From NCBI RefSeq assembly GCF_002013895.1, contig NZ_MAFQ01000010.1, positions 124,001-188,000 of the forward strand: 64,000 nucleotides of DNA. Direction: 5' to 3'. The notes beneath the pieces are model-generated. The model was not told the origin of the DNA. It worked only from the letters and a program-made list of their open reading frames with translations, and made no database searches. Shown here in pieces: positions 54,739 through 62,604 of the stretch. The DNA is from Mycobacteroides franklinii. Its GTDB lineage: Bacteria > Actinomycetota > Actinomycetes > Mycobacteriales > Mycobacteriaceae. A program made the translations under genes and the position numbers. The number at the start of each line of letters is the position of its first letter. Position 1 is the stretch's first letter.

Positions 54739-57693
54739 CTAGACCGGAGTGACAACCTTCCTGGTCCGTGGTTTGGCAGCTGTCTTCGCGGCAGTCTTGG
54801 CCGGCGCCTTCGCCGGGGTCTTGCCATTGCGCCCGGGCTTGGGCAGCAGGTCCACCAGGAATTCGCCGGTGTAGCTGCCCGGCGTCTGCGCGACGGCCTC
54901 GGGTGCCCCCTCCGCCACCACGGTGCCACCGCCCGATCCGCCCTCGGGCCCCATGTCGATGACCCAGTCCGACGTCTTGACGACATCGAGGTTGTGCTCG
55001 ATGACGATGACGGTGTTGCCTTTGTCCACCAGACCGTTGATCACCGTGAGCAGCTTGCGGATGTCCTCGAAATGCAGTCCGGTGGTGGGCTCGTCGAGGA
55101 TGTAGATGGTCTTGCCCGTCGATCGTTTCTGGAGTTCGGCTGCCAGTTTGACGCGCTGTGCCTCGCCGCCGGAGAGGGTTGGAGCCGGTTGCCCCAGCCG
55201 CACATAACCCAGGCCGACCTCCACCAGGGTGTTCAGATACCGATGGATGGACGTGATGGGTTCGAAGAACTCGGCGGCCTCTTCGATGGGCATGTCCAGT
55301 ACCTGGGCGATGGTCTTGCCCTTGTAGTGAACCTCGAGCGTTTCTCGGTTGTAGCGGGCGCCGTGACATACCTCGCAGGGCACGTAAACATCCGGCAGGA
55401 AGTTCATCTCGATCTTGATGGTGCCGTCGCCCGTGCACGCCTCGCACCGGCCGCCCTTGACGTTGAACGAGAACCGGCCCGGTTGATAGCCGCGCACCTT
55501 GGCCTCCGTGGTCGCCGCGAACAACGTGCGGATCTTGTCGAAGACCCCGGTATAGGTGGCCGGATTGGAACGCGGTGTGCGCCCGATCGGCGACTGGTCG
55601 ACGCGCACCAGCTTGTCGACCTTGTCCAGTCCGGTCACTCGGGTGTGCCGGCCGGGTACTTGGCGTGCCCCGTTGAGCTTGTTGGCCAGTACGGTGGCGA
55701 GGATGTCGTTGACCAGGGTCGACTTCCCCGAGCCTGACACCCCGGTGACCGAGGTCAGCACCCCGAGCGGGAACGCGACGTCGATGTCCTTGAGATTGTG
55801 TTCGCGTGCTCCGACGACAGTGACCTGACGTTTCGGGTCGATTGTGCGGCGTATCAGCGGCAGCGGAATGCTTTCTGCCCCCGACAGATAGGAGCCGGTG
55901 ACAGAGTTTTTGTTCTTCAGCAGTTCGGCGTAGGTGCCGCTATGCACCACCTGGCCGCCGTGCTCCCCCGCGGCCGGGCCGATGTCCACCACCCAGTCGG
56001 CATGTTTGATGGTGTCCTCGTCATGCTCGACCACGATGAGCGTATTGCCGAGATCTCTTAGCCGCGTGAGTGTTTCGATGAGGCGCCGGTTATCGCGCTG
56101 ATGCAGGCCGATCGAGGGCTCGTCGAGAACATAGAGCACGCCGACCAGCCCGGAGCCGATCTGGGTCGCCAGCCGGATTCGCTGTGCCTCGCCGCCGGAC
56201 AATGTGCCTGCCGCACGCGACAGCGACAAATACTGCAGTCCGACATCCAGCAGGAATCCCAGCCGGAACTGGACCTCCTTGAGAACCTGACCGGCGATGG
56301 CTTGCTCACGGTGCCCCAGAGTCAAGGCGTTGAGGAACTGTGCGCAGTCGGCGATCGACAGCTCACAGACCTCTGCGATTGATTTGGTGCCGTGCTGGCC
56401 CGCGGTAAGCGTGACGGAGAGGATCTCGGGCTTGAGGCGGGTTCCGTTGCATTCGGGGCACGGGATGTCCCGCATGAAGCCCTCGTAACGTTCCTTCGCC
56501 CATTCGGACTCGGTCTGTTCCATCCTGCGTTGCAGAAAGGCCAGCACACCTTCGAATTCCGCATAGTACGAGCGGGTGCGCCCGTACCGGTTCTTGTATC
56601 TCACATGGACCTGCTCGGTGGAGCCGTCCAGGATCGCCTTCTTGGCCGCGGCGGGAAGCTTCTTCCACGGGGTGTCCACGTCGAATCCGAGCGCGTCGCC
56701 GAGACCGGACATGAGCCGAACGAAGTAGTCGGCGTTCTGTCCCATCGACCAGGGGGCGATCGCGCCCTCGGCGAGCGTCATGTCCGGGTCCGGGACCACC
56801 AGGTCGGGGTCGACCTCCTTCTTGATGCCCAGACCGGTGCACTCGGGGCAGGCGCCGTAGGGCGAGTTGAACGAAAACGAGCGTGGTTCAAGATCATCGA
56901 CGGCCAGCGGGTGGCCGTTGGGGCAGGCGAGTTTCTCGGAGAATCTGCGTTCTCGCTGCGGGGAGTCGTCGTCCGCATCAACGAACTCGAGCACCACGAT
57001 CCCGTCGGCGAGGCGCAGTGCGGTCTCCACCGAGTCGGTGAGGCGCTGCTTGGAACTTGCCTTGACGCTGAGGCGGTCGATGACCACCTCGATATCGTGC
57101 TTCTCTTGCTTCTTCAGCTTGGGCGGATCGGTGAGCGAATGCACCACGCCATCGACTCGAATGCGGCTGTATCCCTGCGAGTTCAGCTGCTCGAACAGGT
57201 CCACGAACTCACCCTTGCGGGTACGCACCACGGGAGCGAGGACCTGGAAGCGCAGGCCCTCCTCCATGTCCAGCACCTGATCGACGATCTGCTGGGGTGT
57301 CTGCTTGGCGATCTTCTCCCCACATACCGGGCAATGCGGCGTACCGGCGCGCGCGTACAGCAGGCGCAGGTAGTCGTAGACCTCGGTGATGGTGCCAACC
57401 GTGGATCGGGGGTTGCGGTTCGTGGACTTCTGGTCGATCGATACCGCGGGTGAGAGCCCCTCGATGAAATCGACATCGGGCTTGTCCATCTGCCCCAGGA
57501 ACTGGCGGGCGTACGCGGACAGTGATTCGACGTACCGGCGTTGCCCCTCGGCGAAGATGGTGTCGAACGCCAGACTGGACTTTCCGGATCCGGAGAGACC
57601 CGTGAAGACGATGAGGCTGTCTCGGGGTAGGTCCAGGTCGATACCGCGCAGGTTGTGCTCACGCGCGCCCCGCACGATCAGACGGTCGGCCAC
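54739..57693 (-). CDS. uvrA: Excinuclease ABC subunit A
   Basis: Damage-recognition ATPase of nucleotide excision repair, 984 aa. Two ABC modules: FTGLSGSGKSSLAFDTIFAEGQRRYVESLSAYARQFLGQ at the N-terminus and GVLTSVTGVSGSGKSTLVNDIL in the second half, with signatures LSGGEAQRIRLA and LSGGEAQRVKLA. Zinc sites include CPVCG, CPNGHPLAVDDLEPRSFSFNSPYGACPECTG, CEACTGDG and CEVCHG. Start GTG (VADRLIVRGAREHNL) with GGGAG upstream; the longer open frame lacks similarity. C-terminal ~25 residues are Lys/Ala/Thr-rich. Confidence 0.96.
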   Translation of the reverse strand: MADRLIVRGAREHNLRGIDLDLPRDSLIVFTGLSGSGKSSLAFDTIFAEGQRRYVESLSAYARQFLGQMDKPDVDFIEGLSPAVSIDQKSTNRNPRSTVGTITEVYDYLRLLYARAGTPHCPVCGEKIAKQTPQQIVDQVLDMEEGLRFQVLAPVVRTRKGEFVDLFEQLNSQGYSRIRVDGVVHSLTDPPKLKKQEKHDIEVVIDRLSVKASSKQRLTDSVETALRLADGIVVLEFVDADDDSPQRERRFSEKLACPNGHPLAVDDLEPRSFSFNSPYGACPECTGLGIKKEVDPDLVVPDPDMTLAEGAIAPWSMGQNADYFVRLMSGLGDALGFDVDTPWKKLPAAAKKAILDGSTEQVHVRYKNRYGRTRSYYAEFEGVLAFLQRRMEQTESEWAKERYEGFMRDIPCPECNGTRLKPEILSVTLTAGQHGTKSIAEVCELSIADCAQFLNALTLGHREQAIAGQVLKEVQFRLGFLLDVGLQYLSLSRAAGTLSGGEAQRIRLATQIGSGLVGVLYVLDEPSIGLHQRDNRRLIETLTRLRDLGNTLIVVEHDEDTIKHADWVVDIGPAAGEHGGQVVHSGTYAELLKNKNSVTGSYLSGAESIPLPLIRRTIDPKRQVTVVGAREHNLKDIDVAFPLGVLTSVTGVSGSGKSTLVNDILATVLANKLNGARQVPGRHTRVTGLDKVDKLVRVDQSPIGRTPRSNPATYTGVFDKIRTLFAATTEAKVRGYQPGRFSFNVKGGRCEACTGDGTIKIEMNFLPDVYVPCEVCHGARYNRETLEVHYKGKTIAQVLDMPIEEAAEFFEPITSIHRYLNTLVEVGLGYVRLGQPAPTLSGGEAQRVKLAAELQKRSTGKTIYILDEPTTGLHFEDIRKLLTVINGLVDKGNTVIVIEHNLDVVKTSDWVIDMGPEGGSGGGTVVAEGAPEAVAQTPGSYTGEFLVDLLPKPGRNGKTPAKAPAKTAAKTAAKPRTRKVVTPV

Positions 57694-57830
57694 CTGTCTC
57701 CCTTCACACTGCCCATGCAGGTCTTTCGCACAGCTCAGCCGCTGCGTTCCCATGCGGAATCCAGGCCGACCGAGTCGTCGACTCCATGCTAGGGCGAGGC
57801 ACCGACAACCTTCGCGCCGAGACAGGTCAG

Positions 57831-57836
57831 TACCGT
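57831..57836 (+). promoter_or_regulatory. -10 element TACCGT for leaderless MBL-fold gene
   Basis: TACCGT ends 7 nt before the ATG of the metallo-beta-lactamase-fold gene, giving +1 at the A of ATG. No ribosome binding site is present. Confidence 0.5.
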
Positions 57837-57842
57837 TGACGT

Positions 57843-58520
57843 ATGACCTCGATCACCGTCGACGACAACTACTCCGGACACATCGAACCGGGTTCCGGTG
57901 TGGCACGTCGCACCGTGGGCGGTGCGACCATCATCAAGGCCTCGGTGGGTCCGATGGACAACAACGCCTATATCGTCACGTGCACCAACACCGGCAAATC
58001 GCTGCTGATCGACGCCGCCAACGACGCCGAGCGCCTGGCAACCCTGCTGGATGAGAACGCGCCGAACATCGAGCTCATCGTGACCACACATCAGCACTTC
58101 GATCATTGGCAGGCTCTCGAAGCGATCGTCGACAAGACCCAATCCCCCAGTGCCGCACACGACTTGGACGCCGGCCCACTTCCCGTCCCGCCGACGACGC
58201 TATTGGCCGGAGGCGACAGCTTCGATATTGGTGACCTGCACTTCGACGTCGTCCACCTGCGCGGACACACGCCGGGCTCGGTGGCGCTGGCATTCAACGC
58301 CGACGGTGTGACCCACGTGTTCACGGGCGATTCGCTATTTCCGGGCGGCATCGGAAAGACATTCAGCCCCGAAGACTTCAACCAACTGCTCGATGATGTC
58401 AGCGACAGACTTTTCGGCGCGTACCCAGACTCCACCGTTGTGTACCCCGGACACGGGGACGACACCACCTTGGGTGCCGAGCGCGGATCGCTCGGAGAAT
58501 GGCGCGAACGAGGCTGGTGA
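57843..58520 (+). CDS. Metallo-beta-lactamase-fold hydrolase, glyoxalase II-like (Rv1637c-like)
   Basis: 225 aa. Metal motif THQHFDHW (HxHxDH), later HLRGHTPGSV, FTGDSLFPGG and VYPGHGDDTTLG complete a binuclear zinc site. The family includes hydroxyacylglutathione hydrolases; mycobacteria use mycothiol, so the real thioester is uncertain. Lies next to uvrA and a universal stress protein gene, an order kept in M. tuberculosis. Confidence 0.9.
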   Translation: MTSITVDDNYSGHIEPGSGVARRTVGGATIIKASVGPMDNNAYIVTCTNTGKSLLIDAANDAERLATLLDENAPNIELIVTTHQHFDHWQALEAIVDKTQSPSAAHDLDAGPLPVPPTTLLAGGDSFDIGDLHFDVVHLRGHTPGSVALAFNADGVTHVFTGDSLFPGGIGKTFSPEDFNQLLDDVSDRLFGAYPDSTVVYPGHGDDTTLGAERGSLGEWRERGW

Positions 58521-58546
58521 ACCCGCCCCGTTCGCGCGTACCGAAT

Positions 58547-58987
58547 CTAGGTGGTGTGCACGATCAGCACGTCGCACCTGGAGCGACGGGCTACATCCGA
58601 GGGAACCGATCCCAGTAGACGTCCGGCGATGGTGTTGAGGCCGACATTGCCGACGACCAGCAGATCCGCCTTGGAATCCACCACCAGGTCGAGCAGCGCA
58701 TCCACCGGGGCGCCCTCGATGGAACGCTCTTCGACGCTCGTCGCACCGGCCGCGGCGGCGCGCTCGCGAGCGGTGCGCAGGATGTCGTAGACGGGTGCCT
58801 TGCCGGTGACCTTGTACGCGTCGTCCTTGAGCACATCGGCAGAGTGGGGGTTGTTCTCCGGGAAGTACGCGGTCGCGACGATGAGCTTGGCGCCGGCGGC
58901 GCCCGCGATCGCTCCAGCGCGGTCGACCGCCCGGTACGACGAATCTGATCCGTCAGTACCGACAACGACAGTGCTGTATGCACTCAT
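58547..58987 (-). CDS. Universal stress protein (Rv1636-like)
   Basis: 146 aa, single UspA domain. VVVGTDGSDSSYRAVDRA at the N-terminus; nucleotide loop VVGNVGLNTIAGRLLGSVPSDVARRSRCDVLIVHT. I recall that the M. tuberculosis relative binds cAMP, which would link it to the many cyclases, one of them in this window. ATG with GGAGGACC upstream; a possible -10 TAATCT lies at 59032-59037. Confidence 0.92.
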   Translation of the reverse strand: MSAYSTVVVGTDGSDSSYRAVDRAGAIAGAAGAKLIVATAYFPENNPHSADVLKDDAYKVTGKAPVYDILRTARERAAAAGATSVEERSIEGAPVDALLDLVVDSKADLLVVGNVGLNTIAGRLLGSVPSDVARRSRCDVLIVHTT

Positions 58988-59181
58988 GAAAGGTCCTCCA
59001 GTTCCGTTTGACCAGGCCAGATGAGATTAGCCGGGAAGGGGCCCGGCCATGCGTCATTTGGCCGATTGTGTCGCGCTCTGCGCGCGATTTTCCCTCGTCG
59101 GGTCCGCGTGTCGATATGGCCTGCGCCTCAATCTGGATATGAGGACGATCACGCGGCGATGAGCAGCGCGCCTGAAGAGCG

Positions 59182-60633
59182 TCAGGCTCCGTTCGCATAC
59201 AGCTTGACGACTTGATAGAGGAATGCCCGTCCGTCATAGAGGGATTTCACCTGGATACGTTCGTCCAGACCGTGTGCGTGTGTCTCACCGGGCTGGGCGA
59301 ATATCCCGCTGAGGCCATATACCGGGGTCGTTCCGAAGTAGATGGCGTCTGTTGCTCCTGTCGACATGGTCGGCACCAAAGGCACACCCGGCCACATCGA
59401 ACCGGCGACGGCCTTGATGGGATCGACGATCTGCGCAGATAACGGTGGGACAGTCGCGACGTTGGTGCGGAACGCCGTGGCGGGCTTCACCGTCACCTTC
59501 GGGTCATTCACTGCTTTGACGATCGCGTCTTGAACCCTCTGCTGCACGGTCCCGGCACCGGGCAATATTCGGCAGTTCACGTTGGCGGTGGCGCGTTGAG
59601 GCAGCGCATTGTTGGCATGTCCGCCTTCGATTTTCGTGGGGACACAGGTGGTGCGCAGCATGGCGTTGTACAGCGGACTGGCCGATAGCACCGATATGGC
59701 GGCCGGATCCTGTGGATTGACAACGATCGTCGACATGGCCTGACCGACCTCTCCCGGCTGCAGCGCGGCCTGTGCCGTGAAATAGGCCCGGGTCACGTCG
59801 TTGAGCTGGACGGGAAAGGGTGCGGCGGCGAGCCGGTTGAGCCCGGCGCCGAGGGCCTGTATCGCGTTGAACGGCCCGGGCTGGCTGCTGTGACCGCCCT
59901 CGTCGGTGACCTCAAGGGTGAAGTCTTGATAGATCTTCTGGCCCGCCTGGATTTGGAGCAGGATCGGCTTGTTGTCCTTGTTGAGATCGCCGCCGGCGCC
60001 TTCGTTGATGACGAATTCGGCATCAACGAGCTCGGGCCGGTTTTGATGGAGCCACTCGGCACCGTTCACCTGCCCGCCGCCCTCTTCACCACAGGTGAGC
60101 GCCACCCTGATCGGACGTTTGGGGACGAAGTTCTCCGTGCGATACCGGATGAGGCTATCCACGAATATCGCTGCCATGGCCTTGTCGTCCTCAGCACCAC
60201 GAGCGTAGAAGTACCCGTTCTCCTCGGCGAGCGTGAATGGATCACGTTTCCAGTCCTCGCGTTTGGCCTCCACGACGTCGATATGTGCCAGCAGCAGGAT
60301 CGGTTTGGCAGCATCATCGGATCCCGCAAGCGTGGCGACCAGGCCGCCGTCCTTGGGGTGATCGGGCGGGCTGAACAACACCAGATCCTTGTCGGCATAG
60401 CCGGCGGTCTTGAGCCGAGTGGCCATCTTTTGTGCCGCCTCGGTGCAACTCCCCTGCGATGCCGTCGTATTGGTTTCGATCAATTCCCGGTAGAGGTCCC
60501 GAAACGCACCACGGTCGTCGTTGGTGACAGGGGCAGTGGTCGCCGGTGAGCTCAGCTCCTGCGTCGCCCCGCAGGAGCTGAGGGTGAGCACGGCGACGGT
60601 GAGCGCAAGAATCCGGTGCATGGTTCCGTTCAT
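59182..60633 (-). CDS. M20-family metallopeptidase lipoprotein
   Basis: 483 aa. Lipoprotein signal peptide with lipobox LSSC (Cys21), then a peptidase M20 domain: AHIDVVEAKREDWKRDPF (first metal His/Asp), ARGAEDDKAMAAIF, TCGEEGGG with catalytic Glu-Glu, INEGAGGD, a dimerisation lid (QDFTLEVTDEGGHSSQPGPFNAIQALGAG) and late metal His in ETHAHGLDERI. Probably a surface carboxypeptidase or aminoacylase handling peptides. 13 bp after the MFS gene. Confidence 0.9.
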   Translation of the reverse strand: MNGTMHRILALTVAVLTLSSCGATQELSSPATTAPVTNDDRGAFRDLYRELIETNTTASQGSCTEAAQKMATRLKTAGYADKDLVLFSPPDHPKDGGLVATLAGSDDAAKPILLLAHIDVVEAKREDWKRDPFTLAEENGYFYARGAEDDKAMAAIFVDSLIRYRTENFVPKRPIRVALTCGEEGGGQVNGAEWLHQNRPELVDAEFVINEGAGGDLNKDNKPILLQIQAGQKIYQDFTLEVTDEGGHSSQPGPFNAIQALGAGLNRLAAAPFPVQLNDVTRAYFTAQAALQPGEVGQAMSTIVVNPQDPAAISVLSASPLYNAMLRTTCVPTKIEGGHANNALPQRATANVNCRILPGAGTVQQRVQDAIVKAVNDPKVTVKPATAFRTNVATVPPLSAQIVDPIKAVAGSMWPGVPLVPTMSTGATDAIYFGTTPVYGLSGIFAQPGETHAHGLDERIQVKSLYDGRAFLYQVVKLYANGA

Positions 60634-60646
60634 ACACCCGTGACGG

Positions 60647-62083
60647 CTATAGGGGGGCCTGAACCGCTTCTTCCCCTGCCTTATCCGTCACTTCCAGTCT
60701 GGAATCTCCGCGAAATACCCTGGAAGACACCGCAACACCGGCAATCGTAATCGCGGCGAACCCCAGGAACAGTAGATGTGCTCCGCGCGTGGGCGATCCG
60801 CCGAGATTGACCAGCACACCGGCCAAACCGGCACCGAATGCCCCGGCGATCAACTGCACCGTACTGATGGCCGCAGCGGCAGCACCGCTCTCTGCTGCAT
60901 CCGTCGATACCGACATCGCTGCGGCCGCCAGATGCGGCCACGCCATGCCGATACCGGCGCCGGTGACGGCGAAACCGAGCGCCCACAAAGCCATCTCGAG
61001 TGCGGAGGCGCCGTCGCGCTGCAGTGCTCCGGCGAGAAGCAGCCCCGCCGCCACCACGGCGGGAGCGAGCGTCACCACGCGTGAGACGGCGCGCGTGTGC
61101 GCCGATGCGCTGATCATTTCACCGACGGTCCAGCCGAATGCCAGGGTGGCGCCGAGGAATCCGGCGGTCAGCGGGATCAGGTGCCCCAGGCGCTGGCCGA
61201 AGAACGGAATGTATGTCTCGACCATCGAGGCCACCGCCAGCACCGCGATCGTCAGGTAAATCCACTTCAACGGGTTGTGCGCGAAGACCGTCCTCGGCAA
61301 TACCGGCGCGCCTGAGCGGCGATCGAGTATGACGAACAGGACCGTCAAGGCGGCGGCGCCAACGATGAGGCCGGACATAGCGGGCAGTGCCGACTGCAGT
61401 CCGGCCACGGCCACCAGGCCGGCCGCCGTCGTCAGCACGAGCAGCGACCGCACCGGAACTCGGCGCCGGGCGGCCTCGGAGTCCGCGGTCTCGGTTCGCG
61501 TCAACACCGCGGGCACCATCGCGGCGATGCCCACGGTCATCAGGCTCAATGTTACGAACGCCCATCGCCAGAGCCCGAATTGCGCGAATAGGCCGCCGGC
61601 CGCAGGCCCCACAAACGTTCCGACCCCCCACATTGCCGAGGTGAGTGCCGAAGCCCGTACCCATAATCGTTGTGGTAAAGCAAGATTGATGACCGCATAG
61701 GCAAGACCGGCCAGTAGGCCGCCCGCTGCGCCCTGCACGGCGCGTCCGGCGAGCATGACCTGCATCCCCGGAGCAACTGCGCACACCAGCGTGCCGGCCG
61801 CGAATGCACCGAAGGCCAGCAGGTAGGCGCCGCGTGGACCGGCCCAGCCGAGAAGCGGGCTCACCACCGTGGCGGCGCTCACCGAGGCGATCAGGTACAC
61901 CGTTGTCACCCAGGCGTAGAACCGTTCCCCGCCGATATCGGCGACAGCACTCGGCAACAGACTGGTGGTGAGATACACGTTGGTGGCGTACAGCGCGACC
62001 CCGCCGGCCAGCACCGTGACGATCCCGAGCTGCCGCCCACCCAACAGATCCCGCCAACTACCGGTGTCCGGTCCGTGAGTCAT
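60647..62083 (-). CDS. MFS drug-type exporter under SoxR-type control
   Basis: 478 aa with 12-14 helices. Family motifs: YAWVTTVYLIASVSAATVVSPLLGWAGPRGAYLLAFGAF, LAGRAVQGAAGGLLAGLAYAVINLALP and WGVGTFVGPAAGGLFAQFGLWRWAF (motif C-like GPxxGG). Start ATG at MTHGPDTGSW; a -10 TACTGT ends 7 nt before it, so the message is probably leaderless. Divergent from the SoxR-like gene, which is its likely regulator. Probably exports redox-active or toxic organic compounds. Confidence 0.88.
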   Translation of the reverse strand: MTHGPDTGSWRDLLGGRQLGIVTVLAGGVALYATNVYLTTSLLPSAVADIGGERFYAWVTTVYLIASVSAATVVSPLLGWAGPRGAYLLAFGAFAAGTLVCAVAPGMQVMLAGRAVQGAAGGLLAGLAYAVINLALPQRLWVRASALTSAMWGVGTFVGPAAGGLFAQFGLWRWAFVTLSLMTVGIAAMVPAVLTRTETADSEAARRRVPVRSLLVLTTAAGLVAVAGLQSALPAMSGLIVGAAALTVLFVILDRRSGAPVLPRTVFAHNPLKWIYLTIAVLAVASMVETYIPFFGQRLGHLIPLTAGFLGATLAFGWTVGEMISASAHTRAVSRVVTLAPAVVAAGLLLAGALQRDGASALEMALWALGFAVTGAGIGMAWPHLAAAAMSVSTDAAESGAAAAAISTVQLIAGAFGAGLAGVLVNLGGSPTRGAHLLFLGFAAITIAGVAVSSRVFRGDSRLEVTDKAGEEAVQAPL

Positions 62084-62089
62084 GCCGAC

Positions 62090-62120
62090 ACAGTATGAGT
62101 TAAAGTGCACTTGAGATCAA
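62090..62120 (-). promoter_or_regulatory. MerR/SoxR-type promoter with 19-bp spacer and SoxR-box-like palindrome
   Basis: Minus strand: -35 TTGATC (62115-62120), -10 TACTGT (62090-62095), spacer 19 bp. The spacer holds a dyad around AAGTGCACTT (62103-62112). The 18-mer TCTCAAGTGCACTTTAAC (62099-62116) matches 12 of 18 positions of the E. coli SoxR box. Such over-long spacers are the hallmark of promoters that MerR-family activators untwist. Confidence 0.7.
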
Positions 62121-62151
62121 CTCGGCATGGCGAACTGCACCAAGGAGACCG

Positions 62152-62604
62152 ATGAAGGGCAAGGCCGAGCTGCTGCCGATCGGTGAGGTGGCCAGGCGAA
62201 GCGGAATCGCAGTGTCCGCGGTGCGCTACTACGCCGATATCGGTCTGGTCCCGTCCGAGCGCACGTCCGGGAACGCTCGGGTCTTCCGCCGCCACGCCTT
62301 ACGGCGCATTTCGCTGATCCGGGTGGCGACCGGATTCGGTATCCCGCTATCGGAAGTCGCGGAGGTGCTGTCGAGCCTGCCCGATGATCGGGCGCCGAGT
62401 ACCCGTGATTGGCAACGAATCTCCCGCCAGTGGCATGCGCATCTGGAGGCCCGCAAGAACGCCATCGCCGATATGCAGGAGAAGCTCACCGGATGCATCG
62501 GTTGCGGCTGTCTGTCGATGACGAAGTGCACCCTGTTCAATCCCGGCGACGTCCTCGCAGACGACGGTTCTACCGGTGCGCTGTTGCTCGCCGATCCGGG
62601 CTGA
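62152..62604 (+). CDS. soxR: SoxR-type redox-sensing MerR regulator
   Basis: 150 aa. N-terminal MerR HTH (LPIGEVARRSGIAVSAVRYYADIGLVPSERTSGNARVFRRHALRRISLIRVATGFGIPLSEV), dimerisation helix, and the [2Fe-2S] cluster motif C115-x2-C118-x-C120-x5-C126 exactly as in SoxR. It should activate the divergent exporter when the cluster is oxidised by redox-cycling compounds. ATG with AAGGAG upstream. Its 3' end abuts the convergent uvrB. Confidence 0.92.
   Translation: MKGKAELLPIGEVARRSGIAVSAVRYYADIGLVPSERTSGNARVFRRHALRRISLIRVATGFGIPLSEVAEVLSSLPDDRAPSTRDWQRISRQWHAHLEARKNAIADMQEKLTGCIGCGCLSMTKCTLFNPGDVLADDGSTGALLLADPG

Noticed and set aside
59038..59056. GC-rich inverted repeat (GCCGGG...CCCGGC) upstream of the stress protein gene as a terminator
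   Set aside because: No T-tract follows on either strand and it lies in the promoter region of the gene.
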